A stretch of DNA of 41,763 bases from Saprospiraceae bacterium (lineage in GTDB: Bacteria; Bacteroidota; Bacteroidia; Chitinophagales; Saprospiraceae). The stretch covers positions 1 to 41,763 of the forward strand of contig JAHDDO010000029.1 of assembly GCA_020629315.1 (NCBI GenBank). Reading direction: 5' to 3'. A program made the position numbers and the translations under genes. Positions 17,232-26,106 of this stretch are shown here, piece by piece. Each line of letters starts with the position of its first letter. Position 1 is the first letter of the stretch. The notes beneath the pieces were generated by a model. That model was not told the DNA's origin, searched no databases, and was given only the letters and a program-made list of their open reading frames with translations.

Positions 17232-18616
17232 AGATCTAATACTTTATTTCTATTTAAAATATTCTTAGGATCTAGGGACTTCTTTAGTAATTGCATCATG
17301 GAAATCTCCGCCTCACTTCTACATAAACTTAGGTACTTTTTTTTGTGTAGTCCAATGCCATGTTCGGCAGAGATAGACCCTCCTATTGCTTGTAAAGGTC
17401 TATATACGATTTCATTAATGACTTCTGTTAAGTTAGAATCATTGTGCGTTTTACCAATCATAAGATGAATATTTCCATCCGCCACATGACCGAAAATATG
17501 TGTTTCTCGTACGTCTTCAATGGTTTGAAGCTCTTTCCATATATTCTGAATAACTGAACCAATTAATGGTACAGGAAGGCTTATATCAAAATGTTGATCT
17601 ACAATCATTTGCGAGACCAATACATGTACATCTTCCCTAATATTCCAAAACCATGTATGATCAGCTGCACTAGCTGCTACAACAGCATCGGTAATCAATT
17701 CAACTTCAATACAATTTGCCAACAATCGCTCGATTCGCAATTGATCCCCTGCTGGGTCAGACCCTAGTGATTCTAATAGAACATAAAAAGGAGAACCATG
17801 TGGAAGGGGTGGTTTATTCAATGAAGGTGCTGATGTCATAGTATTGTAAGTATGCCCCCAGATCAATTCAAAACCACTTAGTGTTCCTCCAAGCATCTTG
17901 TCAGCCTGTTTAAGTAATGTTACTACGTTATCATAGCTTTCTACCGCTACAAAAGCCGAACATCTAGAAATAGGCTTTTCAACTAGTTTTAGAACTGCTT
18001 TTGTGATTATACCTAATGTACCTTCAGAACCAATAAACAATTGCTTTAAATCATACGCAGAGTTGTCTTTTATGATTTTTTTCATTGATGAGATTATACT
18101 CCCATCGGCTTTCACAGCCTCTAAACCTAATACCAATTGACGAGTCATTCCGAAACGGAGCACTCGTAATCCACCTGCATTAGTGGATATTATCCCTCCT
18201 ATTTGAGCAGAGCCTTTAGCTCCGAAATTCAATGGAAATAATAAATCTTGATTATCTGCTTGTCTTTGGATTTCCTCAAGTATAACTCCCGCTTGAACAG
18301 TTATAGTTCGACTGGATGCATCTACCTCTAAAACTGCATTCATTTTTTCTAAGGAAATTACGAGCTCGGATGAATCCGTTTCTGTGCTACCTACTAGATT
18401 GGTCCTACCTCCATAAACAACTACAGGCTGCTCCCATTCATTACATATAGCTAAAATTGAAGATAATTCTGCTGTGGTGGTAGGCATTACATAGGCCAGT
18501 GCATGTAGTGATTCATGCATCCGCCAAATATGATAATACTGTTGCTTTAACGCCTCCCCTTGAAGTATTTGTTCTGAAGGTAATACTTCAGCTAAGCGCG
18601 CCACAATACCTTCCAC
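17228..18616 (-). CDS. FAD-binding oxidoreductase (GlcD/DLD type)
   Basis: 462 residues from a GTG start at 18616 that directly follows the stop of the upstream lipoprotein gene. The FAD-binding PCMH domain has VVVYGGRTNLVGST, IGGIISTNAGGLRVLRFG and FIGSEGTLGIIT. The C-terminal FAD-oxidase domain has IFGHVADGNIHLMIG and ISAEHGIGLHKKKYLS, with the His residues typical of metal-assisted 2-hydroxyacid oxidation. Members oxidise D-lactate, glycolate or D-2-hydroxyglutarate; the substrate cannot be fixed here. There is no FeS domain. It overlaps the convergent porin gene by 4 bases. Confidence 0.9.
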   Translation of the reverse strand: MEGIVARLAEVLPSEQILQGEALKQQYYHIWRMHESLHALAYVMPTTTAELSSILAICNEWEQPVVVYGGRTNLVGSTETDSSELVISLEKMNAVLEVDASSRTITVQAGVILEEIQRQADNQDLLFPLNFGAKGSAQIGGIISTNAGGLRVLRFGMTRQLVLGLEAVKADGSIISSMKKIIKDNSAYDLKQLFIGSEGTLGIITKAVLKLVEKPISRCSAFVAVESYDNVVTLLKQADKMLGGTLSGFELIWGHTYNTMTSAPSLNKPPLPHGSPFYVLLESLGSDPAGDQLRIERLLANCIEVELITDAVVAASAADHTWFWNIREDVHVLVSQMIVDQHFDISLPVPLIGSVIQNIWKELQTIEDVRETHIFGHVADGNIHLMIGKTHNDSNLTEVINEIVYRPLQAIGGSISAEHGIGLHKKKYLSLCRSEAEISMMQLLKKSLDPKNILNRNKVLDL

Positions 18617-18976
18617 CTAACAACCTTCTTTTGATATATTGAAAAGCCCTAAGGTCATGATTTGCTCAGACTTATCTTCAGGAATAGTAATTATAAAACG
18701 ATAGGCTTCGGGACAAACCTCACAGGCTTCACAAACAGCCTCGTAATAATTTTCGATGAAATCAATATCCAAAACTTGGATACCATTTTCTTCTATAAAC
18801 AGCTTAGCCGCAGCTGTTTTTGCTGCATTATTACCTGTCTTAGAAAATGGATCTACACCACATTGTCTTTCATCAAAACCAAAACATACTCCATCGGTAA
18901 GATCATCATTTACTTGAGTACAGGTAAACATGAATCCTGCACATGCCAGCAATAAAAGGAAGAGTTGATATTTCAT
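18617..18976 (-). CDS. Small Cys-rich lipoprotein, unknown function
   Basis: 119 residues. MKYQLFLLLLACAGFMFTC is a lipoprotein signal with likely lipidation at Cys19. The mature 100 residues hold several Cys: VCFGFDERQCG, and a cluster CEACEVCPEAYRF near residue 90 that could bind a metal or form disulfides. The last residues are KEGC. No family is recognised. It lies directly upstream of the FAD oxidoreductase (TAG stop immediately followed by the GTG start), so the two are probably translated from one mRNA. A functional link between them is inference. Confidence 0.7.
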   Translation of the reverse strand: MKYQLFLLLLACAGFMFTCTQVNDDLTDGVCFGFDERQCGVDPFSKTGNNAAKTAAAKLFIEENGIQVLDIDFIENYYEAVCEACEVCPEAYRFIITIPEDKSEQIMTLGLFNISKEGC

Positions 18977-19020
18977 AAATCTGTTCTATAGTTTGATAAT
19001 ATGGAAATATCAAGAGCTTA

Positions 19021-19731
19021 CTATAATTCGTAATTCGGCTTGAGTTTTCCAGCTTCCTGATAAAAGTCGTGAATAATTTGAACTATTTCATCAGGGTTAT
19101 CCACTATTGGCATTAGGTCTAAATCCTTAGGGGAAATATTGGCTTCTCGCTCTAACATAACAGATACAATCCACGATTTTAACCCACCCCAAAATTCTGA
19201 ACCGACTAAGATGACAGGTACATTATCGATTTTCTTTGTTTGAATCAAGGTCAAAACTTCAAATAACTCATCGAGAGTACCAAAACCACCAGGCAGTACC
19301 ACAAAAGCCTGAGCATATTTAACGAACATTACTTTTCTTACGAAGAAGTATCTATGATCCAAGTTTTTATCAGGATCAATATATGGATTGTGCGATTGCT
19401 CAAATGGCAATTCTATATTAAGTCCTACACTTAAACCATTAGCATTATAAGCGCCTCTATTACCTGCTTCCATTATACCAGGCCCACCTCCTGTAATAAT
19501 TCCAAAGCCTTCTTGAACTAATCGTTCCGCTATATCTACAGCAAGCTTGTAATATTTGTGATCCGGTTTAGTTCTGGCACTACCAAAAATGGAAATACAA
19601 GGATCTAATTTATTTAGCGTTTCAAAGCCTTCTACAAATTCTGCCATCACCTTGAACATGGTCCAAGAGTTTTCACCTTTCAATCCGGCCCACTGTCTAT
19701 TTATCGCTTTACTTAATTTATTTTCTGACAT
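19021..19731 (-). CDS. LOG-family protein (nucleoside 5'-monophosphate phosphoribohydrolase-like)
   Basis: 236 residues of the LOG/TIGR00730 family. The Rossmann-like core shows SIFGSARTKPDHKYY, ITGGGPGIMEAGNRGA (79-94) and the hallmark PGGFGTLDE (147-155), which carry the nucleotide-binding and catalytic residues. Family members cleave N6-substituted adenosine monophosphate (cytokinin-type) or other nucleotides to the base and ribose 5-phosphate. In bacteria the physiological role is often nucleotide salvage and remains unclear. It is 44 bp upstream of the Cys-rich lipoprotein gene and downstream of the sigma-54 regulator, all on the minus strand. Confidence 0.93.
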   Translation of the reverse strand: MSENKLSKAINRQWAGLKGENSWTMFKVMAEFVEGFETLNKLDPCISIFGSARTKPDHKYYKLAVDIAERLVQEGFGIITGGGPGIMEAGNRGAYNANGLSVGLNIELPFEQSHNPYIDPDKNLDHRYFFVRKVMFVKYAQAFVVLPGGFGTLDELFEVLTLIQTKKIDNVPVILVGSEFWGGLKSWIVSVMLEREANISPKDLDLMPIVDNPDEIVQIIHDFYQEAGKLKPNYEL

Positions 19732-19810
19732 AATTTTTCAAGTTATTATACACAAAGTGGCTCATGCTATATTAGAGGATGAGCAAAACACCTGTTAATT
19801 ATTGACGCAC

Positions 19811-21085
19811 TTATACGAGCACGCCTTTGTATTTTTCAAATTCCTTTTGCAAAAATCTACTCAGTTTATCAAAACTGCTATACTTCTCAAATAGATCTTC
19901 TAATTCAGTACGTTTATTGGCATTTGGTTTTACATAATCCAACACATCTTGTTTTGTCACGGAGTTCTTACTCAGAATTAATAGCCGCTCCACAACGTTC
20001 CTCAATTCTCTAATGTTACCTGTCCAATTTATGCTTTGCATCTCCTTTAAAGCTGCGGGAGCAAATTTCTTCTCCGAAATGTTATACTCCTTAGAAATCA
20101 TCTTGGTAAAATAGTCCACCAATAAAGGAATATCGTCAAGTCTATCATTAAGAGATGGCACCTTAATTACAATCACAGAAAGTCTATGGTATAAATCCTC
20201 TCTAAAGTTACCTCTGGCGATTTCTTTTCGAAGATCTTTATTCGTGGCCGCTAATACACGAACATCCACTTGTATATCCTTATCCCCTCCTACTCTCGTT
20301 ATTTTATTTTCTTGGAGCGCGCGTAACACCTTGGCTTGTGCGCTTAAGCTCATATCCCCAATCTCGTCAAGAAAGAGTGATCCACCGTTAGCCAATTCAA
20401 ATTTACCTAACCGTTGTTTATGCGCTGAGGTGAAAGAACCTTTCTCATGACCAAACAACTCGCTCTCAATTAATTCAGAAGGTATAGCTGCGCAATTGAC
20501 TTCAATGATAGGATTTTCTTTTCGGTTACTGTATTCATGAATCCACCGAGCAACCAATTCCTTACCTGTTCCATTTTCGCCATTAATTAATATTCTAGCA
20601 TCTGTTGGAGCTACCGTTTGGATGGTTTCTTTAATTTTCAAGATACTTTGTGATTGCCCAATAATTTCTTGAGTAGACTTCTTCCGAACCTTTTTCTGAA
20701 GTACTTTTTTCTCAGTGATCAAATTAGACTTATCCATTGCGTTTCGCAATGTGATTAATAATCTATTTAAATCGGGTGGCTTTTGAATGAAATCAAAAGC
20801 ACCTTTCTTTACCGCTTCTACTGCCGTATTTATATCACCATGTCCAGAGATCATGACCACTGGTGTATCTGGAGATAAAATTTGAATACGTTCAATCGCC
20901 TCCATGCCATCTAGCTTAGGCATCTTTATATCTAGAATAACGACATCAAATTTGCTTTGCTTAAGCTTCACCATGCACTCAAGCCCATCAGCAGCCTCTT
21001 CGACTTCATACTTTTCTAATTCTAAAATATCACGAAGCGTTCGCCGGATACTTCTTTCGTCATCAACAACTAAAATCTTTGCCAT
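19811..21085 (-). CDS. Sigma-54-dependent response regulator (NtrC type) lacking the C-terminal HTH
   Basis: 424 residues. The receiver domain (1-120) has the full acidic site: Asp8, Asp9, phosphoacceptor Asp52 and Lys102. The AAA+ sigma-54 interaction domain (about 140-375) has Walker A GENGTGKE (169-176), GSFTSA (216-221) where GAFTGA is usual, and Walker B SLFLDEIGD (236-244). Homologues normally end with a Fis-type helix-turn-helix of about 40 residues. Here the protein ends at FLQKEFEKYKGVLV, just where that helix-turn-helix would begin, and none of the three frames of the next 70 bp restores it. It may activate sigma-54 promoters without binding DNA itself. No sensor kinase is nearby. 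Confidence 0.9.
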   Translation of the reverse strand: MAKILVVDDERSIRRTLRDILELEKYEVEEAADGLECMVKLKQSKFDVVILDIKMPKLDGMEAIERIQILSPDTPVVMISGHGDINTAVEAVKKGAFDFIQKPPDLNRLLITLRNAMDKSNLITEKKVLQKKVRKKSTQEIIGQSQSILKIKETIQTVAPTDARILINGENGTGKELVARWIHEYSNRKENPIIEVNCAAIPSELIESELFGHEKGSFTSAHKQRLGKFELANGGSLFLDEIGDMSLSAQAKVLRALQENKITRVGGDKDIQVDVRVLAATNKDLRKEIARGNFREDLYHRLSVIVIKVPSLNDRLDDIPLLVDYFTKMISKEYNISEKKFAPAALKEMQSINWTGNIRELRNVVERLLILSKNSVTKQDVLDYVKPNANKRTELEDLFEKYSSFDKLSRFLQKEFEKYKGVLV

Positions 21086-21230
21086 ACTTCAATTAATTAC
21101 CAAGTAAAAATACATTAAATATTTTTATAATATGTAATGCGCTGTCTAAAAATTACCTATTGCTACATGAACTATTTATACATCACTTTTATTTCCTTGA
21201 TGACAGTTTAGTTACCTTGCTAAAAAATAC

Positions 21231-21656
21231 ATGTCCATGATCTGGAAAAACAACCCAACCCCTGAAGGAATAAATAGCTTTCATCAATCAACGCTGGTAA
21301 ATCACTTGGACATTACATTTACGGAAGTAGGCCCTAACTATTTAAAAGCAACCATGCCTGTAGACGAACGAACAAAACAACCCTATGGCGTCCTACATGG
21401 TGGAGCTTCAGTAGCCTTAGCAGAAACCTTAGGATCCGTCGCTTCGGTACTCATTCAAGAAAACCCATTAAAGACAAAATCATTTGGGGTAGAAATTAAT
21501 GCTAATCATGTACGCTCCGCGAAATCTGGTCTTGTGACAGGAACGGTAAGCCCAGTAAAGATTGGAAGAACCTTACAAGTTTGGAATATTGAAATACATG
21601 ATGAAGAAGGTGAGCTATGCTGTGTTTCTAGACTAACTACGATGATCAAGTCATAG
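21231..21656 (+). CDS. Hotdog-fold acyl-CoA thioesterase (MenI/YdiI-like)
   Basis: 141 residues, the usual length of a single hotdog domain. The active-site helix reads VLHGGASVALAETLGSV, with His56-Gly-Gly and Glu65 placed as in E. coli YdiI (MenI), where the Glu is catalytic. The core strands GVEINANHVRSAKSG and TGTVSPVKIGRTLQVW are typical of the PaaI/MenI branch. It could be the 1,4-dihydroxy-2-naphthoyl-CoA hydrolase of menaquinone synthesis, but no men gene is nearby, so only a thioesterase call is made. The last 11 bases overlap the convergent DUF4442 gene. Confidence 0.9.
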   Translation: MSMIWKNNPTPEGINSFHQSTLVNHLDITFTEVGPNYLKATMPVDERTKQPYGVLHGGASVALAETLGSVASVLIQENPLKTKSFGVEINANHVRSAKSGLVTGTVSPVKIGRTLQVWNIEIHDEEGELCCVSRLTTMIKS

Positions 21657-22176
21657 TTTTTTGCGCTCGTTTTTTAGCTAAATAAAACGCTTTATTTGCG
21701 ATGTAAATGGTTTTATCAATCGTGCAGAAAATCTCAGTTTGATCCTTATTGGTAAGATGGGTCGTCTTTATGATCTCCATCTCGTCCTGAGAATATAGTG
21801 TGCTCTTTATCGCATCAATTTCATCCTTTGTATAAGAGAAAACGGCAAATGCATCCTCTCTGGCAGGCCTTCTAAATTTGATAGCTGCGCTTTTATCCCA
21901 TACGATATAATCTTTGCCAATAATATTTATTAGTTGGACCATAGGAATAGGATCAACAGCGGAGAACATACTACCACCAAAAATGGAATTCACATAATTC
22001 CGGTTTTTATAACTCAGGGGTAGCTTTATCCGTACATCCATTAGATCATCGCTAACATATTGGATCTTACCAGTGCTTCTCTTATACATTGGCGACCAAT
22101 TAAAACCATATTTAAATAAGGTGCTCTTACGAATGAATCGTTGACCGATATCTGCTACTTTTTGATAAAATGACAC
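21646..22176 (-). CDS. DUF4442 hotdog-fold protein
   Basis: 176 residues matching the DUF4442 group of hotdog proteins: FNWSPMYKRSTGKIQYVSDD, then IKLPLSYKNRNYVNSIFGGSMFSAVDPIPM, where the FGG turn leads into the long central helix. The usual HGG/Glu thioesterase residues are not obvious, so enzymatic activity is uncertain. It is the last gene of the recR-glycosyltransferase-M20 operon, 8 bp after the amidohydrolase, and runs into a second, unrelated-looking hotdog gene on the other strand with an 11-bp tail overlap. Confidence 0.82.
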   Translation of the reverse strand: MSFYQKVADIGQRFIRKSTLFKYGFNWSPMYKRSTGKIQYVSDDLMDVRIKLPLSYKNRNYVNSIFGGSMFSAVDPIPMVQLINIIGKDYIVWDKSAAIKFRRPAREDAFAVFSYTKDEIDAIKSTLYSQDEMEIIKTTHLTNKDQTEIFCTIDKTIYIANKAFYLAKKRAQKTMT

Positions 22177-22184
22177 TTGGAATA

Positions 22185-23378
22185 TTATTGTAATCGACTC
22201 AATGCAAGATAAGCCATAAAGCCAGCACCTATCTCCAATGCCTTTTCATCTATATCAAAGCTAGATGTATGGACTGGAGAGGTTATATTTCTTTCTTCGT
22301 TTCCTGTCCCCAGTCTATAAAAGCAAGCGGGGATTTTTTGAGAGTAGAAAGCAAAGTCTTCGGCACTAGTCCTCAAAGGGAGATCCACAACATTTTCCTT
22401 ACCCAAGTAAGAGACAGCTAATTCTTGCGTCATGGCTGTTTCCTTTGGGTCATTAAATAAACTGGGATATCCTACCCTTATATCTAATTCGCAAGTTGCG
22501 CCAAAAGCCTTGCAAGTATGCTCTACTATCCTAGTTATCAGTGTGTGCGCTTGCCTGCGCCAAGACTCATCAAAAGTTCTAAATGTCCCTTCTAGGTGTA
22601 TCCTGTCTGGAATCACATTGGTCGCACCACCATCGGAATATACTTTTCCAAATGATAAAACAGAGGGCATTTTTGGATCTGCATTTCTGCTTACCACTGA
22701 TTGCAATGCTGTAATTATATGACTGGTTACAAGCAATGGGTCAATGGTATTATCAGGCAGCGCTGCATGACCTCCTTTGCCAATTACAGTAAGATAGATC
22801 TCATCCGCTGATGCCATATATTTTCCTGACCTAAACCCTAGTTTACCTACAGCTAGAGGTGGATGAACATGTTGCCCAACAATTGAGCTTGGTGCGGGAC
22901 TTTCTAATACGCCCTCCTTTATAAGGATCGAGGCACCACCAGGCAACTTTTCTTCACCAGGTTGGAAGATACATTTTACCTGACCGTTTAATGCATTTTC
23001 ATTCTCCTTCAAAATGCGAATGGCTCCCAGCAAACAAGCAGTATGCACATCATGACCGCAGGCATGCATTACCCCGTCTACGCTTGATTTATAATCACAC
23101 TCATTGGTTTCTGTTATAGGTAATGCATCTATATCAGCACGCAATGCATGAACAGCGCCTCCTTCTTTACCTAGTAAAGCTACTACACCCGTTTTGCCAA
23201 TTCGTCGTACGGATGTAAGTCCTATTTTCGTAAGCGTTTTTTCTATATAGTCTGCCGTTTTAAACTCTTGAAACGATAATTCAGGGTTCTGATGAATATG
23301 CCTGCGCCAGGATACTATTTCTGGATAATAGCGATTAGCAAGCTGCTTAATTTTTTGAGTATCGATCATATTAGGCAA
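22185..23378 (-). CDS. M20-family amidohydrolase (hippurate hydrolase/N-acyl amino acid hydrolase type)
   Basis: 397 residues. The metal site matches the M20D group: MHACGHDVH with Cys107, His109 and Asp110, then PGEEKLPGG with the Glu pair, GQHVHPP, and the C-terminal SAEDFAFYSQKIP. The inserted dimerisation domain begins near ADEIYLTVIGKGGHAALPDNTIDP. Members hydrolyse N-acyl amino acids or related amides in the cytosol. The start (ATG at 23378, with another ATG at 23369) lies inside the end of the glycosyltransferase gene, an 8-base overlap. Confidence 0.94.
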   Translation of the reverse strand: MPNMIDTQKIKQLANRYYPEIVSWRRHIHQNPELSFQEFKTADYIEKTLTKIGLTSVRRIGKTGVVALLGKEGGAVHALRADIDALPITETNECDYKSSVDGVMHACGHDVHTACLLGAIRILKENENALNGQVKCIFQPGEEKLPGGASILIKEGVLESPAPSSIVGQHVHPPLAVGKLGFRSGKYMASADEIYLTVIGKGGHAALPDNTIDPLLVTSHIITALQSVVSRNADPKMPSVLSFGKVYSDGGATNVIPDRIHLEGTFRTFDESWRRQAHTLITRIVEHTCKAFGATCELDIRVGYPSLFNDPKETAMTQELAVSYLGKENVVDLPLRTSAEDFAFYSQKIPACFYRLGTGNEERNITSPVHTSSFDIDEKALEIGAGFMAYLALSRLQ

Positions 23379-25311
23379 ATAGGTAGCTCATTAATATTTC
23401 TAAATCCATAATCACACTATATTTCCGAGCATAGTGTTGATCTAAGATTTGTTGCTCTGAAACCAAATTTAAATTAAATCTGGAAAGCGGTAAGACCGGG
23501 AGTACTTTTTGGCGAATACTGGGTAGCAAGTTTTCGTCATTCTCATAACCTATCCACGTCTTCTTTCCTATAATTACAGTAGGAGCCTCATTCAATAAAC
23601 CTCGCCCTTTCTTTAGGATAAGTACAAAGGGTAAGCACACGATAAAAGCAATACCAATAATTAAATCAAAGCACCGCTTTAAACGCATATTTGAAGGGTC
23701 CGTAATATTGTATTGTACTTGTTCGGTTATCCATTCACCTTTTTCATTCTTGCCACTGGCTCCTAATAAACCATCATTGTGCAATCCTGCTATTGTAAAG
23801 CTATATCGAGATCCTAGTTTAGTCATTTCTTCAAAAATACGTTGATGCGAAAGATCGCTACTACAAAAGATGATTTCGTTGGCTTCCATGTTTCTAGCCA
23901 CTGAATCTAGGTTTTCTATAGATGATAAATACACATCTTCATCTATAGATTCCTTAGAAGGGTAAATACTTCCTAAAATAGCCGCATCTGGATATCCATT
24001 CTCAATTACGCTTGAAAGTTGCGTAATCGACTTTTGCTTTCCTACTAATACTATCCTTTTATATCCATCTTTTTCATATCGCCAAATCTGATACAATAGG
24101 TAGTTCCAAACTTTCTTAGTATGAAAAAACAATATGAGCATGGCTGCGATACTTAATACGAGGACACCTCTGGAAAATCGGTATTGTTCTGGCAATAGTG
24201 CATATACACTTAGCATGGAAAGGATGGTACCTAGGCTTATCCATATATATCTTCGTTGTTTTGCATTGACATCATAATGTCCTATCATATATAAAATAAG
24301 AACCAAGAGCAGCACGGCAGATATCATATATACATAATAACCGTTTTGAGAGAAGTGTGCGGACGAGTCAAATACTATAAATTGCCACAACTCTGATATT
24401 CCTTTGATCACACCCAAGCCTAAGGCCAGATCTGCTAAAATGGGTAAGATTCCTTTGAATCGATTCTTTAAAAAGCTTAATGTTCCAAACACAATGATAG
24501 CTAACTGCAAGATCAGCAAGTACAACCAGGATCCAGGGCCTCCAAAATGTTTTTTTACAAAAATCTTCATGGCCCCATAAAAAGATCGGATATAATTAAA
24601 AGACGCTTTTTTAGTGCTTTCTCCTTTATAGTGAACGGTGCTTGCTCCAGAAATATAGTGGTTAGTAAATCCGCCCTTCTGAATACGATAACTTAAATCG
24701 ATATCCTCACCATACATGAAGAATGTTTCGTCTAGCAGGCCGACGGTTTCCAAGGTGGACATTGGAATAAACATATACGCACCACATAAAACATCAATTT
24801 CGTGATCCTCATCCTTATCCAGATGACCTAAATAGTATCCATTAAACAGAGCCGAGTTTGGAAATAACTTTCCAAGACCAGAAAATTTACAGAAGGATGT
24901 CCATATGCCTGGATAGCCCCTTTTTGACTCAGGAAGATAATGCCCTTTCCCATCAATTAAACGAACACCAATAGCACCACACTTTTCTATCGATTCCGCT
25001 TTTTCAATACACTTTTTTATGCAGTTTGGACCTAGAATGGTATCCGGATTTAAAAGCAGAACATACTTCCCTTTTGCTTTTTGTATTCCAATGTTATTGG
25101 CTTTAGAGAAACCTACATTTTCGGTATTCTTTATGTACTGAACATTAGGAAAGTGGCTGTTAACCATCGTTGCAGAACCATCAGTTGACGCATTATCTAC
25201 TACGATTATTTCTATAGTAGTGCCTGATCTATCATTACGGATAGAGCGAAGACACTGCATCAAGAAGTGCTTTACATTATAATTTACGATGATGATGGAT
25301 ACATCAATCAT
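23371..25311 (-). CDS. Glycosyltransferase family 2 fused to membrane, Rossmann-like and sugar-transferase-like regions
   Basis: 646 residues. Residues 1 to about 240 are a GT2 domain (IIIVNYNVKHFL, VDNASTDGS, LLLNPDTIL, YGEDIDLSYRI), related to rhamnosyl-type transferases. Several membrane segments follow at about 265-400. Then comes a Rossmann-like stretch (YKRIVLVGKQKSI...AAILGSIYPS) as in polyisoprenyl-phosphate sugar transferases, and finally KRCFDLIIGIAFIVCLPFVLIL, resembling the membrane entry of the bacterial sugar transferase (Bac_transf) domain. The catalytic core of that domain appears reduced. It is likely a membrane-bound polysaccharide or glycolipid enzyme. It is 8 bp after recR and overlaps the M20 gene by 8 bases. 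Confidence 0.87.
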   Translation of the reverse strand: MIDVSIIIVNYNVKHFLMQCLRSIRNDRSGTTIEIIVVDNASTDGSATMVNSHFPNVQYIKNTENVGFSKANNIGIQKAKGKYVLLLNPDTILGPNCIKKCIEKAESIEKCGAIGVRLIDGKGHYLPESKRGYPGIWTSFCKFSGLGKLFPNSALFNGYYLGHLDKDEDHEIDVLCGAYMFIPMSTLETVGLLDETFFMYGEDIDLSYRIQKGGFTNHYISGASTVHYKGESTKKASFNYIRSFYGAMKIFVKKHFGGPGSWLYLLILQLAIIVFGTLSFLKNRFKGILPILADLALGLGVIKGISELWQFIVFDSSAHFSQNGYYVYMISAVLLLVLILYMIGHYDVNAKQRRYIWISLGTILSMLSVYALLPEQYRFSRGVLVLSIAAMLILFFHTKKVWNYLLYQIWRYEKDGYKRIVLVGKQKSITQLSSVIENGYPDAAILGSIYPSKESIDEDVYLSSIENLDSVARNMEANEIIFCSSDLSHQRIFEEMTKLGSRYSFTIAGLHNDGLLGASGKNEKGEWITEQVQYNITDPSNMRLKRCFDLIIGIAFIVCLPFVLILKKGRGLLNEAPTVIIGKKTWIGYENDENLLPSIRQKVLPVLPLSRFNLNLVSEQQILDQHYARKYSVIMDLEILMSYLFA

Positions 25312-25319
25312 TTGATAAG

Positions 25320-25937
25320 CTATTGAACCGCTTTTTGTGAATAGGGTCTTCTATTAGATATAGAGCGACCTAAGGTTAGCTCATCAGCGTAAGAGATTTC
25401 ACCTCCAAAAGCTACCCCTCTAGCGATCGTGCTTATATTGACATTCTTGCCTTCTAACAGTTTTGCTAAGTAGAATATGGTAGTTTCTCCGTCTATAGTA
25501 GGGCTTATGGCCATAATTAACTCGCACTGGTCTAATGCTGAAATACGATTAACTAAGGCTTCAATATGAAGATCGTCGGGTCCAACTCCTTCAAGGGGTG
25601 AGATAACACCCCCTAATACATGATATCTTCCATAGTAGCTATTCGTCTCTTCAATTGCAATCACATCTTTTATACTTTCTACTACACAAATTACTTGCTC
25701 ATCACGATTGGGGTTTGCGCAAATGTTGCACGTTTCTGTATCCGAAAAAGTATAGCAACATTTACAAATATGAAGATCTTCCTTAAGTGCCTTCATAGCC
25801 GTTGCTATTTTGTCTTTTTTGCCATACCCTTCTTGTGCCAAGTGCAAGACCATGCGTAATGCTGATTTTTTACCTACACTAGGTAGGCTTGAAAAGGCTT
25901 CAACCGCCTCTTGTAATATCTTAGATGATAAGTTCAA
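25320..25937 (-). CDS. recR: Recombination protein RecR
   Basis: 205 residues, typical for RecR, which with RecO (and RecF) loads RecA at gaps in DNA. The N-terminal helix-hairpin-helix (FSSLPSVGKKSALRMVLHL) is followed by a zinc finger (Cys58, Cys61, Cys70, Cys73). The Toprim domain is VICVVESIKDVIAIEET, with YHVLGGVISPLEGVGPDDL. The C-terminal Walker-B-like segment is ARGVAFGGEISYADELTLGRS, with family spelling GxPxGxxLEYxD relaxed. It is the first gene of the operon with the glycosyltransferase, amidohydrolase and DUF4442 genes. Confidence 0.97.
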   Translation of the reverse strand: MNLSSKILQEAVEAFSSLPSVGKKSALRMVLHLAQEGYGKKDKIATAMKALKEDLHICKCCYTFSDTETCNICANPNRDEQVICVVESIKDVIAIEETNSYYGRYHVLGGVISPLEGVGPDDLHIEALVNRISALDQCELIMAISPTIDGETTIFYLAKLLEGKNVNISTIARGVAFGGEISYADELTLGRSISNRRPYSQKAVQ

Positions 25938-26082
25938 GCTAACTGGTTATGTCTTAAAATATCTAGACTAAAGGTATGAATAATGCCACATTTGTGTGTT
26001 TCAAGGAAGATATTATAGTTTATATTGCAATGATTGGCACACATTTTTCCCAATAAAAACAAACAAGCAAAGAATCAGTTTA

Positions 26083-26090
26083 TATTTTTG
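26083..26090 (+). promoter_or_regulatory. Candidate -7 box TATTTTTG upstream of the E2 gene
   Basis: An exact match to the Bacteroidota TAnnTTTG element, 16 bp before the ATG at 26107. No clear TTG element is present 19-23 bp upstream, so the call rests on the -7 box and its position. The remaining 150 bp between recR and this gene show no gene. Confidence 0.38.
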
Positions 26091-26106
26091 AGCAAAAGCT
26101 ATACAA

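Noticed and set aside
19760..19784. GCTCAT/ATGAGC inverted repeat between the sigma-54 regulator and LOG genes
   Set aside because: Only 6 bp with a 13-nt loop and no T-run; too weak to call a terminator or operator.
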